From the NCBI GenBank assembly GCA_019638395.1, contig JAHBTX010000001.1, positions 124,001-188,000 on the forward strand: 64,000 bases of DNA, read 5' to 3'. The notes under the pieces are model-generated. The model was not told the DNA's origin. It saw nothing but the letters and a program-made list of their open reading frames with translations, and made no database searches. Positions 9,691 to 18,634 of this stretch are shown one piece after another (position 1 is the first letter of the stretch; each line of letters opens with the position of its first letter). The translations under genes were made by a program, and so were the position numbers. Source of the stretch: Cyclobacteriaceae bacterium (lineage in GTDB: Bacteria > Bacteroidota > Bacteroidia > Cytophagales > Cyclobacteriaceae).

Positions 9691-10625
9691 TCTACAATCG
9701 GTAATGTTCCTTTACTTACCGACAGCAATTCTTGCATGGTACGTTTCATACTATCCGTTGAACCATCCAAAAAGATGGTATTACCTTTTCCATGTTCGGC
9801 AAAATGGCGGATAGCTTCGGTCCACATTGAAAATAATATAAATGACGAATCAAGGTTGGCATGTTGCATTTCTTTGGCAGCGTGTGCCATACCTTTCGAT
9901 ACTTCTTCGCGGAAAAGCGCTACACCCTGGCCGCGAAGTTGAGCCGCAATCTTTTCAGCCTCAGCTGCGATTTTAATGGCGTTACCATCAGCCTCCGCTG
10001 CTTTGGTTTTGGTAATCAATAATGCGTGACCTTCGTTTTCGGCAGCCGCTCGCAAGTTGTGCGAGGCAACCACTTTAGCCATCGATTTCATAATGGTTTC
10101 ATCAAAAGCAATGTCGTTCAGTTGCAAGTCGTGCAAATGATATCCCCAGTCTTCCAGTGTATGATCTAATTGCTTTTTAACCTCCAGTACAATTTCGGTA
10201 CGCAACGATAAAATCTCACTTTGTTTTTTGGTTGCCACAAAGCTTCTGATGGAACCTTCAATAGTGCGAACAAGGGCCGTCATAAAACTTTGTTCATCCA
10301 CAAATTTAAAGGCAACATTCTTAATGGTTTCCTCCTGTTGATTCAAAACAGAAAACAGCAACATAGCCTTAAAGTTAACATTAGCCTGGTCGATGGTGGT
10401 GGCCTGAAAGGCAAGTTCAACCGATTGGTTTTGTACTGAAATCCGGGTGAGGATTTTTTCGATTACCGGAATGCGCATATTAAGACCAGGCCGCATAATA
10501 CGCCTGTACTTACCGAAAATTGTAACCACAGCAATGGAACCCTGCTTAACAGTTACAAACATGGTGAACAAGAGTAGTATGCCCAGCCCAAAGGCCAGGA
10601 AAATAATCGCTTCGAATGCTTCCAT
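9681..10625 (-). CDS. SPFH/Band 7 (stomatin/prohibitin-like) membrane protein
   Basis: 314 residues with one N-terminal membrane segment (residues about 4-26), then the Band 7/SPFH domain (QGSIAVVTIFGKYRRIMRPG, followed by RIPVIEKILTRISVQNQSVE) and a long Ala/Glu/Lys-rich helical region (about 185-250: ENEGHALLITKTKAAEADGN) typical of stomatin-like oligomers. Members form large membrane-associated rings and scaffold proteases or transporters. No NfeD or FtsH gene lies next to it, so its partner is not shown here. It reads toward the CBS gene and shares that gene's terminator. Confidence 0.88.
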   Translation of the reverse strand: MEAFEAIIFLAFGLGILLLFTMFVTVKQGSIAVVTIFGKYRRIMRPGLNMRIPVIEKILTRISVQNQSVELAFQATTIDQANVNFKAMLLFSVLNQQEETIKNVAFKFVDEQSFMTALVRTIEGSIRSFVATKKQSEILSLRTEIVLEVKKQLDHTLEDWGYHLHDLQLNDIAFDETIMKSMAKVVASHNLRAAAENEGHALLITKTKAAEADGNAIKIAAEAEKIAAQLRGQGVALFREEVSKGMAHAAKEMQHANLDSSFILFSMWTEAIRHFAEHGKGNTIFLDGSTDSMKRTMQELLSVSKGTLPIVEEK

Positions 10626-10752
10626 AATAGGATTGTTAGATTAAAGTTGAGCGTCAATACGTGTTACCACTAAAAGGTAGTTGGTTGGAGCACATTATTT
10701 TTAATTTGACAACGTGTATTTTTGAGTAATTTTAATTACCGACTAACTTTTT

Positions 10753-11490
10753 ATGCGCGTTATACTTGTACTTGTTTTGGGTTTGTTGATCAGTTCTTGT
10801 GGAAAACCAACTTATTTCCGATCACTATCGGATGCTGAAAAATCCGATCTAATTAAATATAAAAAACAATACAAGGTTGATGATACTTACCGTATATTAA
10901 TTATTACCAATTATGGTAACATGATTGTAAAATTGTTTAATGAAACACCCCTGCACCGCGATAATTTTGTAACGAAAGTAAAAGCCGGCTTTTACGATAG
11001 TTTACTCTTCCATCGGGTGATCAATAATTTTATGATACAAGGAGGCGACCCTACCAGTAAAAAAGCCACTGCGGAAGACCGGCTTGGTAGTGGCTCAGCT
11101 CCGGGCGAGCGGATTCCCGCTGAGTTCAGAACCGACCAAGGTATCTATCACAAACGCGGGGCACTGGCTGCCGCGCGCGATAACAATCCCGAAAAGGCAA
11201 GCAGCAATTGTCAGTTCTATATTGTGCAACGCCCAGCGTGGCGTACCACACAATTAGACAGCACTATGGTGCAACGCAATCTTACCTTAAACGAAACACA
11301 AAAGAAGCTTTATACAACACAAGGCGGTACTCCTCATCTGGATGGTGGCTATACAGTGTTTGGAGAGTTATTAACAGGATTTGATGTGCTGGATAAGATA
11401 GCAACCACAAAAACCAATTCAGCCGACAGGCCGATTGAAAATGTACGCATGAAGATGTTTATACTCACTGAACCTAAAAAGTTGAAATGA
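10753..11490 (+). CDS. Cyclophilin-type peptidyl-prolyl isomerase, predicted lipoprotein
   Basis: 245 residues. The signal peptide ends in a lipobox (LISSC, Cys16), so the protein should be lipid-anchored in the periplasm or outer membrane. The cyclophilin fold follows: ETPLHRDNFVTKVKAGFYDS, LLFHRVINNFMIQGGDP, then GGYTVFGELLTGFDVLDKIA. The catalytic-loop Arg of FHRV and the QGGDP substrate loop are present, so proline isomerase activity is expected in folding of exported proteins. A TATTTTTG element (10717-10724) could be a -7 box, but I do not see a well-spaced TTG. The next gene overlaps it by 4 bases (ATGA), which indicates an operon with DoxX and the AsmA-like gene. Confidence 0.9.
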   Translation: MRVILVLVLGLLISSCGKPTYFRSLSDAEKSDLIKYKKQYKVDDTYRILIITNYGNMIVKLFNETPLHRDNFVTKVKAGFYDSLLFHRVINNFMIQGGDPTSKKATAEDRLGSGSAPGERIPAEFRTDQGIYHKRGALAAARDNNPEKASSNCQFYIVQRPAWRTTQLDSTMVQRNLTLNETQKKLYTTQGGTPHLDGGYTVFGELLTGFDVLDKIATTKTNSADRPIENVRMKMFILTEPKKLK

Positions 11491-11900
11491 AAAAACTCTT
11501 TTCGTCAGCACCCATTTATCCTGAAAAGGGATTAGCCCTTATCAGAATTACTGTTGGCTTGCTGTTGGCTTATCATGGTTTTGAAGTTTTTGATAGAGCA
11601 ACCATGCAGAGTTATCTGACTTGGGATAGTTTTAAAAGTGGGGCAGGGGAGTTTTTGGTTTACTTAGGAAAATCTTCAGAGTTTATTTCGGGGGTGTTGT
11701 TAACGCTGGGCATTTTTACGCGATTTGGCGGATTGCTTGCAGTTGGTACGTTGAGTTATATTACTTTTTTTGTTGGCAATGGAAGATTCTGGTACCAGGA
11801 TCAGCATCCGTTTATGTTTGTTCTATTTGGGCTGCTTTTCTTTTTTACAGGGCCGGGCGAGTGGAGCTTAGATAAATGGTTAAACCGAACGGGAAAATAG
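11487..11900 (+). CDS. DoxX family membrane protein
   Basis: 137 residues with four hydrophobic helices: about 18-36 (RITVGLLLAYHGFEVFDR), 58-76, 82-100 and 108-125. The LxR...GL...HG pattern of helix 1, the FTRFGGLLAVGTLSYITFFV block and the final FFTGPGEWSLDKWL match DoxX/DoxD-like proteins. These are small inner-membrane proteins linked in some bacteria to quinone-dependent redox and oxidative-stress resistance; no specific reaction can be assigned. Its ATG overlaps the cyclophilin stop and the AsmA-like gene begins 6 bases after its stop, so all three are likely one transcript. Confidence 0.85.
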   Translation: MKKLFSSAPIYPEKGLALIRITVGLLLAYHGFEVFDRATMQSYLTWDSFKSGAGEFLVYLGKSSEFISGVLLTLGIFTRFGGLLAVGTLSYITFFVGNGRFWYQDQHPFMFVLFGLLFFFTGPGEWSLDKWLNRTGK

Positions 11901-11906
11901 CCACTA

Positions 11907-14900
11907 ATGAAAAAGCGATTGAACTGGAAGGGTTTGGTGGTTCTTATTTTACTGATACCTGTTTTGCTATTTGGTATTTTGGTAGGTGTGTTATATTGGA
12001 AGCAAGACAGTATTGTGCAGGAATTAATCAGCACGGCCAATCGCGATTTTACAGGCGAGATTGTAGTTACAGATAGTCATATTTCGCCCTTCGCTAATTT
12101 TCCATACATATCCATTGACCTGGATCATGTAAAAATTTACGAGGACAAAAACAAAGCCGGTATCCCGTTGCTGGAAGTGGCCGATGTTTATCTTGGATTT
12201 GATTTGATTACGGTTCTGAAAGGCAAAATGGATATTAAGGTTATCCGATTGCAGGAGGGCATCATTAAGCTCATTCAACATACGGATGGCACCTTAAATC
12301 TCATGAATGCATTATCGGGTAAGCAAGAAGTTGAAGGTACAGATTCCCCAACTGAACTTCACCTTGACATTCAGGCTATAGAAATAAATAATGTTCATCT
12401 GATTAAGATAAACGAAAGCAATAACCTTTTGGTAGATGCTTTTATACAACATGCTCAATCGCGGTTTAAGGCCAGTCCCAATCATGTATTGATTAAACTA
12501 GATACCCGGTTCGAGATGAATGTGTTAGTAAATGGAGACACCACGTTTGCCAAACACAAGCATTTTGATTTGCGTACCCAGCTTGATTTCGACCAACAAA
12601 CACAACTTCTCACGATTCAACCATCCGAATTGCAATTGGAGCGGGCATTGTTTAAAATGGATGGTACAGTCGATCTGGATGACGACTTAAACATGGATAT
12701 CCGGTTTCACGGGAATAAACCCAATTTCGATCTTTTTCTTGCTTTTGCGCCTGAAGAACTTACGCCCGTATTGCAGCGATACGATAATGCCGGTAAAATT
12801 TACTTTGAAGCCTCCATAACAGGTAAAGCAGCAAACGGAAATAACCCGGTTGTGCAAGCTGAGTTTGGATGCGAAGATGCATTCTTCAACAATAAAGTAT
12901 CTCAAAAAAAGTTAGATCAGCTTTTCTTCAAAGGGAAATTTACAACGGGTGCATTAGGCAATGCCTCTACCACTGAGTTTTCATTGTACGATTTTTCAGC
13001 CCGCCCCGAAGCTGGTACGTTTAGTGGCAACCTTACCGTGCGAAATTTTACATCTCCTGAAATTGAAATGAAAGTTCGTTCTGAGTTTGATCTCGACTTT
13101 CTGGCCAAGTTTCTGAATCTGGAAGAACTTCAGGATATAACAGGGTATTTGTCGCTTACCATGAATTTCCACGACATCATCGATATTGACAATCCTGAAA
13201 AAAGTATTGAGAAGTTAAATGAATCCTATTTCACCGAATTAGATGTAAAAAATCTTTCGTTTAAAGCTCCCGGATTCCACTTACCAGTTAAGAATGTAAA
13301 TATTAGGGCCACAATGGATGGGCATGAAGCCCGCATCGATCGCTTTGATCTGCGTGTTGGAAATTCAGACTTATCTATTTCTGCCGACATTAGCGATCTG
13401 CCGGCAATCCTGCATCATACCAAAAATCCGGTATCAGCTCATCTAAACATAAAGTCGGCATTACTCGACATTAAAGAATTAACAAGTGGCGATACCCTGC
13501 ATGCAAAGCCTGTAGATGAACAGATTCGCAATCTGAGTATGAAATTAAAGTTTAGTAGCTCCGCTCGTGCATTTACAGAATCGCCCAACCTGCCAGTAGG
13601 CGAATTTTTTATTGAAGACCTGTACGCCAAACTATCACATTACCCGCATACGTTGCACGATTTTCATGCCGATGTATTTGTGGACGATCAGGATTTCAGA
13701 GTAGTTGATTTTACCGGGATGATTGACAAGAGTGATTTTCATTTTAATGGAAAGCTCAGAAATTATGATGTATGGTTTTTAACCGAACCTGAAGGTAACA
13801 CCCGGGTTGAGTTTAATTTAACATCGGCATTGTTACAGTTGGAAGATGTGTTTGCGTATGGAGGCGAAAATTTTGTTCCGGAAGATTACCGGCATGAGGA
13901 ATTTAGAAATCTGAAGCTTCATGGTTTTGCAGACTTACATTTTAACAAAGGTTTACAATCAGCAGATGTTAACCTGGATAGGGTGGAAGCTAAAATGAAA
14001 ATACATCCGTTGCGGTTTGAGAATTTTAAAGGACGGTTGCATTATGAAGATGAGCATATCATGGTACAAAATCTGGGTGGCAAAGTTGGAAAGTCAGAAT
14101 TCAATGCCGACCTGAACTATTATTTGGGTACAGACTCCATCATTCGAAAACGCGACAATCACTTTGTACTTCGCTCACCACATTTGGATTTTGATGAGTT
14201 GTTCAACTACAACCCGCCACCAGCCGGTAAAACTGTTACTCCGCAGGATCATGAAGCCGGTTTTAATATTTACGATGTGCCCTTTACCAATATGAGCTTC
14301 GATTTTGACATCAAGCATCTGAACTACCATCGGTATCTGATTGATAATTTTTTTATGAAAGCCCGCACTACCACGAAGCACTTTATATTCGTTGATACAT
14401 TATCGTTGGCTGCTGCTGGTGGAAAGATTACGATGCATGGCTACTTTAATGGATCAGATCGCAATAAAATTTACATGAGTCCGGTAATGAAAGTTGAGGA
14501 CGTTGATCTGGACAAGTTGTTATTCAAGTTTGAAAACTTTGGCCAGGATCATCTTGTTTCAGAAAACCTGCATGGAAAACTAAGTGGAACAATTTCAGGT
14601 AAAGTGCACTTGCATGCCGATATGGTTCCTATCCTGGACGATTCTGAACTGCATTTGGATGTTCGGATAGTAAATGGAAGGCTTGATAACTACAGCGCCT
14701 TAACTGCTATGGCCGATTTTTTCAAAGATAAAAATCTAAACCGGGTTCGGTTTGATACATTGCAGAACAGATTTGATTTGGTTAATGGCAAACTTACCGT
14801 ACCGGCTATGACTATTAACTCTACGCTTGGCTTTATCGAAATTTCTGGCAAGCAAGATCTGAATATGAACATGGAGTATTTTGTGCGTGTACCCTGGAAA

Positions 14901-15074
14901 TTGGTTACTCAGGCAGCAGCACAAAAATTATTTGGTAAGCAACAAGCAGTGGATTCCTTACAAGATGATGCAATTCAATACCGCGACCCAACCAAACGGC
15001 AACGCTTCATTAACATCAAGTTATCCGGCACACCGGAAGCTTATAAAATTTCGCTGGGGAAGGATAAAAACTGA
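11907..15074 (+). CDS. AsmA-like envelope protein (lipid-bridge family)
   Basis: 1055 residues. One N-terminal membrane anchor (about residues 10-33) is followed by a very long region of alternating beta strands with repeated patterns of the AsmA/TamB type (IRLQEGIIKLIQHTDGTLNL, DLDHVKIYEDK, then the C-terminal AsmA_2-like part LDFDELFNYNPPPAG and VNGRLDNYSALTAMADFFKD). Proteins of this family span the periplasm as grooved bridges for phospholipid movement to the outer membrane, or affect outer-membrane assembly. The protein is anchored in the inner membrane with its bulk in the periplasm. Length is typical of Bacteroidota members. It is the last gene of the cyclophilin-DoxX-AsmA run. The exact role is inferred from family. 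Confidence 0.85.
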   Translation: MKKRLNWKGLVVLILLIPVLLFGILVGVLYWKQDSIVQELISTANRDFTGEIVVTDSHISPFANFPYISIDLDHVKIYEDKNKAGIPLLEVADVYLGFDLITVLKGKMDIKVIRLQEGIIKLIQHTDGTLNLMNALSGKQEVEGTDSPTELHLDIQAIEINNVHLIKINESNNLLVDAFIQHAQSRFKASPNHVLIKLDTRFEMNVLVNGDTTFAKHKHFDLRTQLDFDQQTQLLTIQPSELQLERALFKMDGTVDLDDDLNMDIRFHGNKPNFDLFLAFAPEELTPVLQRYDNAGKIYFEASITGKAANGNNPVVQAEFGCEDAFFNNKVSQKKLDQLFFKGKFTTGALGNASTTEFSLYDFSARPEAGTFSGNLTVRNFTSPEIEMKVRSEFDLDFLAKFLNLEELQDITGYLSLTMNFHDIIDIDNPEKSIEKLNESYFTELDVKNLSFKAPGFHLPVKNVNIRATMDGHEARIDRFDLRVGNSDLSISADISDLPAILHHTKNPVSAHLNIKSALLDIKELTSGDTLHAKPVDEQIRNLSMKLKFSSSARAFTESPNLPVGEFFIEDLYAKLSHYPHTLHDFHADVFVDDQDFRVVDFTGMIDKSDFHFNGKLRNYDVWFLTEPEGNTRVEFNLTSALLQLEDVFAYGGENFVPEDYRHEEFRNLKLHGFADLHFNKGLQSADVNLDRVEAKMKIHPLRFENFKGRLHYEDEHIMVQNLGGKVGKSEFNADLNYYLGTDSIIRKRDNHFVLRSPHLDFDELFNYNPPPAGKTVTPQDHEAGFNIYDVPFTNMSFDFDIKHLNYHRYLIDNFFMKARTTTKHFIFVDTLSLAAAGGKITMHGYFNGSDRNKIYMSPVMKVEDVDLDKLLFKFENFGQDHLVSENLHGKLSGTISGKVHLHADMVPILDDSELHLDVRIVNGRLDNYSALTAMADFFKDKNLNRVRFDTLQNRFDLVNGKLTVPAMTINSTLGFIEISGKQDLNMNMEYFVRVPWKLVTQAAAQKLFGKQQAVDSLQDDAIQYRDPTKRQRFINIKLSGTPEAYKISLGKDKN

Positions 15075-15143
15075 TTGGTTTAAGAATTTTCAGAAAGTTT
15101 TGTGGAATCCTGTTAAACGAAGCATCTGGTAAGAAAAAACCTA

Positions 15144-15551
15144 ATGCTTATGAAAACAAAATCTATTTTCCAAGTTGCAATTTCTGCAAAAGCGTTTTCC
15201 GGACCAGAGTTACGCCTGGTTGTAACGGTTTGTTTGCTGATTTTTTCGATCGCAACAGTTACCCAAACGAATGCCCAATCGGGTACAACTGATTTGTATA
15301 GTTTGAAGGGAATTGTGCTTGCATCCAAAGACAATACGCCTTTGGCTGGTGTTAACATCTACCTGAAAGGTACTTCTATTGGCACATTCTCTGATGCCGA
15401 TGGTAAGTTTACTTTTCCACGCAGCCTGGCTACTGGCGAAGTAGTGGTATTTAGTTTCGTTGGTTTATTGAAGCAAGAACTAATAGTTACTGCCAATTTA
15501 CCAGAGTCGGTGGAGATTCGAATGGATGAAGACCCCATTAACATTTTGTGA
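15144..15551 (+). CDS. Carboxypeptidase-regulatory-like (SusC N-terminal type) protein, short
   Basis: 135 residues (133 if the second ATG at 15150 is used). A membrane-spanning signal region (about residues 22-45, cleavage near TNAQ) precedes one beta-sandwich domain: LKGIVLASKDNTPLAGVNIY, STIGTF-like loop, DADGKFTFPRS and VEIRMDEDPINIL. This is the CarboxypepD_reg-like plug-proximal domain that opens SusC/RagA TonB-dependent transporters. The ORF ends exactly where such transporters continue with a plug beginning VVVxGY, and no barrel follows in any frame before the next gene. It may be a true stand-alone domain protein or the relic of a lost transporter. Exported; function unknown. Confidence 0.65.
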   Translation: MLMKTKSIFQVAISAKAFSGPELRLVVTVCLLIFSIATVTQTNAQSGTTDLYSLKGIVLASKDNTPLAGVNIYLKGTSIGTFSDADGKFTFPRSLATGEVVVFSFVGLLKQELIVTANLPESVEIRMDEDPINIL

Positions 15552-15616
15552 GAAGTGTGGATTGATAAACCTGAAACTAATAAACAGAAACGGAGAAGTT
15601 CTGGTTACTAAAAGTT

Positions 15617-16296
15617 ATGCGATTGCTCGCGTTAATCTTTTGGTTAATACCCTTAACCGCAAGCGCTCAGGTAAGCGATTTTAAGGAGGCGGACTTTAGC
15701 AGAGCTGATAGTGTGGCGCGATTGTACCCCAATCACTCTTTAAATAGTTTGCCTGACCTTGCGTTTAAATTAACACACTCTTTTGGCAGAGATGAGGAAA
15801 AGTTCAGGGCTATTTTTACATGGGTGTGTTTAAATATCAGCAACGATTATGAACTTTATCTGAAGAACAAGAAAGGTCGTGAGCGTTGTAATTCAAAAGC
15901 CGAGTTATCGGCATGGTATGCACATTTTGGCAGAGAGATGTTTCTAAAACTTCTACAACAATCTGTACTGGGTATGCTTACCTGGTGCGCGAGTTGGCTT
16001 TGGTTGTAGATATTGAATGCGTGATTGTAGATGGATACGGTAGAACACTGGGCTCGAAACTGAAAAAAGGTTTTCCAAACCACAACTGGAACGCTGTTAA
16101 GCTGAATGAAAAGTGGTATTTATGCGATCCTACCTGGGCGAGTGGTAAAATATCAGCTGAGAATAAACAGTTTGTTGCCAGATTTAATGACTTTTATTTC
16201 TTAACAGAGCCCTCCGTATTTGGTCGAAACCATTTTCCTTTAGAACCGAAGTGGTTATTAGGCGGCAAAACTAAATTCCGTGCAAATAAATTTTAA
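15617..16296 (+). pseudogene. Transglutaminase-like cysteine protein with a one-base frame break
   Basis: Two overlapping frames together encode one protein of about 226 aa. The first (15617 onward) gives a signal peptide (MRLLALIFWLIPLTASAQ) and the helical part FRAIFTWVCLNISNDYEL up to WYAHFGREMFLKLL. The second frame then supplies TTICTGYAYLVRELALVVDI, NHNWNAVKLNEKWYLCDPTW and the end at 16296. The catalytic triad of the transglutaminase-like fold would be Cys (TGT 15964-15966), His in NHNWN and Asp in CDPTW, all in the second frame. The join falls at about 15938-15960, in tttctaaaacttctacaaca, and needs one missing base restored. As given, the first frame ends early at 16009. Either a recent mutation or an assembly error at the A/T-rich run. 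Confidence 0.75.
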
Positions 16297-16409
16297 ACCG
16301 GGATTATTCATTCGAAAACAAGAAATACAGCTTTCAATAGCATTCAAAATCTTCTTATAGCATAATTATGGTTTAACTATTTGCATTAGATTGCACTTAA
16401 GTTTAATCG

Positions 16410-17417
16410 ATGCATACCGGAAGACGTTACTCACCACTGGAATTTTTTAAATGGACGCGTAGAGATACGTACGTCATGCTTTTGATGGCTGCAATTCCTA
16501 CAACGCTTTATGCGTTTGGATTTACGTTTATTGCATTGCCATGGCAGCCCATTGCCATTATGGGTACGGTGGTAGCCTTTATTGTGGGATTTAAGAATAA
16601 CGCAAGCTATAATCGTATTTGGGAAGCGCGCCAGATTTATGGTGCCATTATAAACAACAGTCGTAGTTTTGCCTATACACTGCGCGATGCATTGCCCGCA
16701 TCCCAGTCAGAAACAACAAAGCGAATTTTTTACCGACACTTTGCGTGGCTTACTGCTTTGCGTTTTCAACTTAGAGAACCCCGCGCATGGGAAAATATGC
16801 AGGAGTGGCGCAACAAGGAATTTCAGGAGTCGCATTACCTCATTCCGGAGCGGTCAACTAAAATTGATGAGGAGTTGAAACAATATTTATCGCCCGAAGA
16901 GCTGGCATATATGCTCTCTAAAAAGAATCGGGCTACACAACTTACGGCAAAGCAATCGGAAGAACTGGCCGCGCTTAGAAATGTTGGTGTAATAAACGAC
17001 TTTCAATGGACACAATTGCAGCAGGCACTTGTTCGGCTTACCGATGAACAAGGTAAAGCCGAACGAATTAAAAACTTTCCTTATCCCCGCAACTTTGCAT
17101 CCATCGCAACTTATTTGCTCTTGATTTTTGTAATATTCTTTCCATTCGGATTATTGCATGAATTTGATAAGCTGGGTAATGGAACTTTAGTAGAAGGTTA
17201 TACTATTTGGTTTAACATTCCTTTTTCGGCAGTGGTTACCTGGGCTTTACACACCTTAGATACTGTTGGCGAAAGTTCGGTAAATCCGTTTGAAGGTAGT
17301 GCCAACGATGTACCCATAACCCAGATAAGCCGAACCATTGAAATTGATATGCGCGATATGCTGAACGAAAAAACGTTACCCGATCCGATTGTGCCACACA
17401 ACAATATTGTGTTGTAG
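16410..17417 (+). CDS. Bestrophin-family (RFP-TM) anion channel
   Basis: 335 residues. The opening RRYSPLEFFKWTRRDTYVML, the first membrane pair (about residues 23-70, with FIVGFKNNASYNRIWEARQI), then IINNSRSFAYTLRDAL and a second membrane pair near 228-285 (YLLLIFVIFFPFGLLHEFD, WFNIPFSAVVTWALHTLDT) match prokaryotic bestrophins. The NASYNRIWEAR segment is the family hallmark. Prokaryotic members form pentameric ion channels in the cytoplasmic membrane; whether this one conducts anions or cations is not visible. Length is normal. The next gene starts 17 bases downstream. Confidence 0.9.
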   Translation: MHTGRRYSPLEFFKWTRRDTYVMLLMAAIPTTLYAFGFTFIALPWQPIAIMGTVVAFIVGFKNNASYNRIWEARQIYGAIINNSRSFAYTLRDALPASQSETTKRIFYRHFAWLTALRFQLREPRAWENMQEWRNKEFQESHYLIPERSTKIDEELKQYLSPEELAYMLSKKNRATQLTAKQSEELAALRNVGVINDFQWTQLQQALVRLTDEQGKAERIKNFPYPRNFASIATYLLLIFVIFFPFGLLHEFDKLGNGTLVEGYTIWFNIPFSAVVTWALHTLDTVGESSVNPFEGSANDVPITQISRTIEIDMRDMLNEKTLPDPIVPHNNIVL

Positions 17418-17434
17418 TGGTTATGTGTTGTTAA

Positions 17435-18568
17435 ATGATGTTGCATTCCGGCTTAGTTCACTTTCTCGTATTGCTGTTGTTAGTAGCACAAACAACAGTG
17501 GCTCAAAAACAAAAAAGGTTTTTGGGTTTTGCTCCGTTAGACGACACGCTAAATGTTGAAAAAAGGGGTTTTTTCGTTTTGCCTCTATTATATTATACAC
17601 CGGATACCCGCTGGGCTTATGGTGGTGCTGGGGTTTATTACTTTAAAGTACCACCTAAAACCGAAGACGAAGTACTTACCCGTATTTCCTATATTCAGTT
17701 TCTGGCCGACTACACACAAAATCGCCAGTTGGATTTGTGGGGTGTTTGGAATGTATTTACACGCAACGAAAATTATCTTTTAAAAGGCGAAGTGCGCTAT
17801 CGCAACTTTCCAGATCGTTTTTTTGGCATAGGCAACAATACCCCATCGGCACAAGAAGAACGTTATGAATACAGCCTGGTCAGTATTAAAAACCTGATGC
17901 TTAAAAAAATCAAACCTTCCTTATTTGTAGGATTTGATTATCATTTTGAATACGAGTTTGATTTTGGTTACACACCTGGCGGCATTTTGGAACAGGGCAG
18001 CATTACCGGTTACAAGGGTGGTGTAGGATCGGCATTAGGTGCTGTTGCTGTATATGATAGCCGCGATAACGCAATTAATTCGCAAACCGGTAAGCTTGCC
18101 GAGCTATCAACCTATGTTTACACACCTGCAATCGGAAGTACTTTTTCGTTTGTGGCTATTAATGGAATTTACCAACAGCATTGGCTCGTTAAGAAAAAGC
18201 AATCGCTTAACCTGCAAACGAAACTCCGGTTGAGTTACGGTGATGTTCCCTTTTTGGACTTATCGGTTGCCGGTGGCGATGACATGCTGCGGGGTTATCC
18301 TCGTTATCGCTATCGCGAAAATCACTTTATTGGTACACAAGTTGAGTACCGGGCACACTTATTCTGGCGTTTGGGCATGGTTGGTTTTGCAGGTGTAGGC
18401 GATGTGTTTGGCTCGCCTAACGATATTCGCTTTTCCACGCTGAAGTATTCAGTTGGTTCAGGTTTACGGTTGTTGGTAAACCCGGCCGAGCGGTTGAACA
18501 TTCGCTTTGACTATGCATTGGGCAAAGAAGGAGGTTACTTCTATTTTTCAGTAGGCGAGGCTTTTTAA
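17435..18568 (+). CDS. BamA/TamA-family outer-membrane beta-barrel (surface antigen D15 type)
   Basis: 377 residues with a signal peptide (residues 1-23, cleavage before QKQKR) and a series of amphipathic strands ending in an aromatic-rich C-terminus (GGYFYFSVGEAF), as expected of an outer-membrane barrel. The segment LSVAGGDDMLRGYPRYRYRE contains the RGY motif of the conserved L6 loop of the Omp85 family. No POTRA repeats precede the barrel, so this is the short barrel-only form common in Bacteroidota. It probably works as an outer-membrane pore or assembly factor; the cargo is unknown. I chose the ATG at 17435, which gives a clean signal peptide. Confidence 0.85.
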   Translation: MMLHSGLVHFLVLLLLVAQTTVAQKQKRFLGFAPLDDTLNVEKRGFFVLPLLYYTPDTRWAYGGAGVYYFKVPPKTEDEVLTRISYIQFLADYTQNRQLDLWGVWNVFTRNENYLLKGEVRYRNFPDRFFGIGNNTPSAQEERYEYSLVSIKNLMLKKIKPSLFVGFDYHFEYEFDFGYTPGGILEQGSITGYKGGVGSALGAVAVYDSRDNAINSQTGKLAELSTYVYTPAIGSTFSFVAINGIYQQHWLVKKKQSLNLQTKLRLSYGDVPFLDLSVAGGDDMLRGYPRYRYRENHFIGTQVEYRAHLFWRLGMVGFAGVGDVFGSPNDIRFSTLKYSVGSGLRLLVNPAERLNIRFDYALGKEGGYFYFSVGEAF

Positions 18569-18634
18569 TTTTTTTTCAAATTGATCAAACACGATGGTAA
18601 GAAGTTAACTGATACATTAGTTAAGTATCCTTAA

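Noticed and set aside
15935-15960. Programmed -1 ribosomal frameshift to explain the split transglutaminase-like gene
   Set aside because: No X-XXY-YYZ slippery heptamer in the right phase; a single missing base is the simpler explanation.
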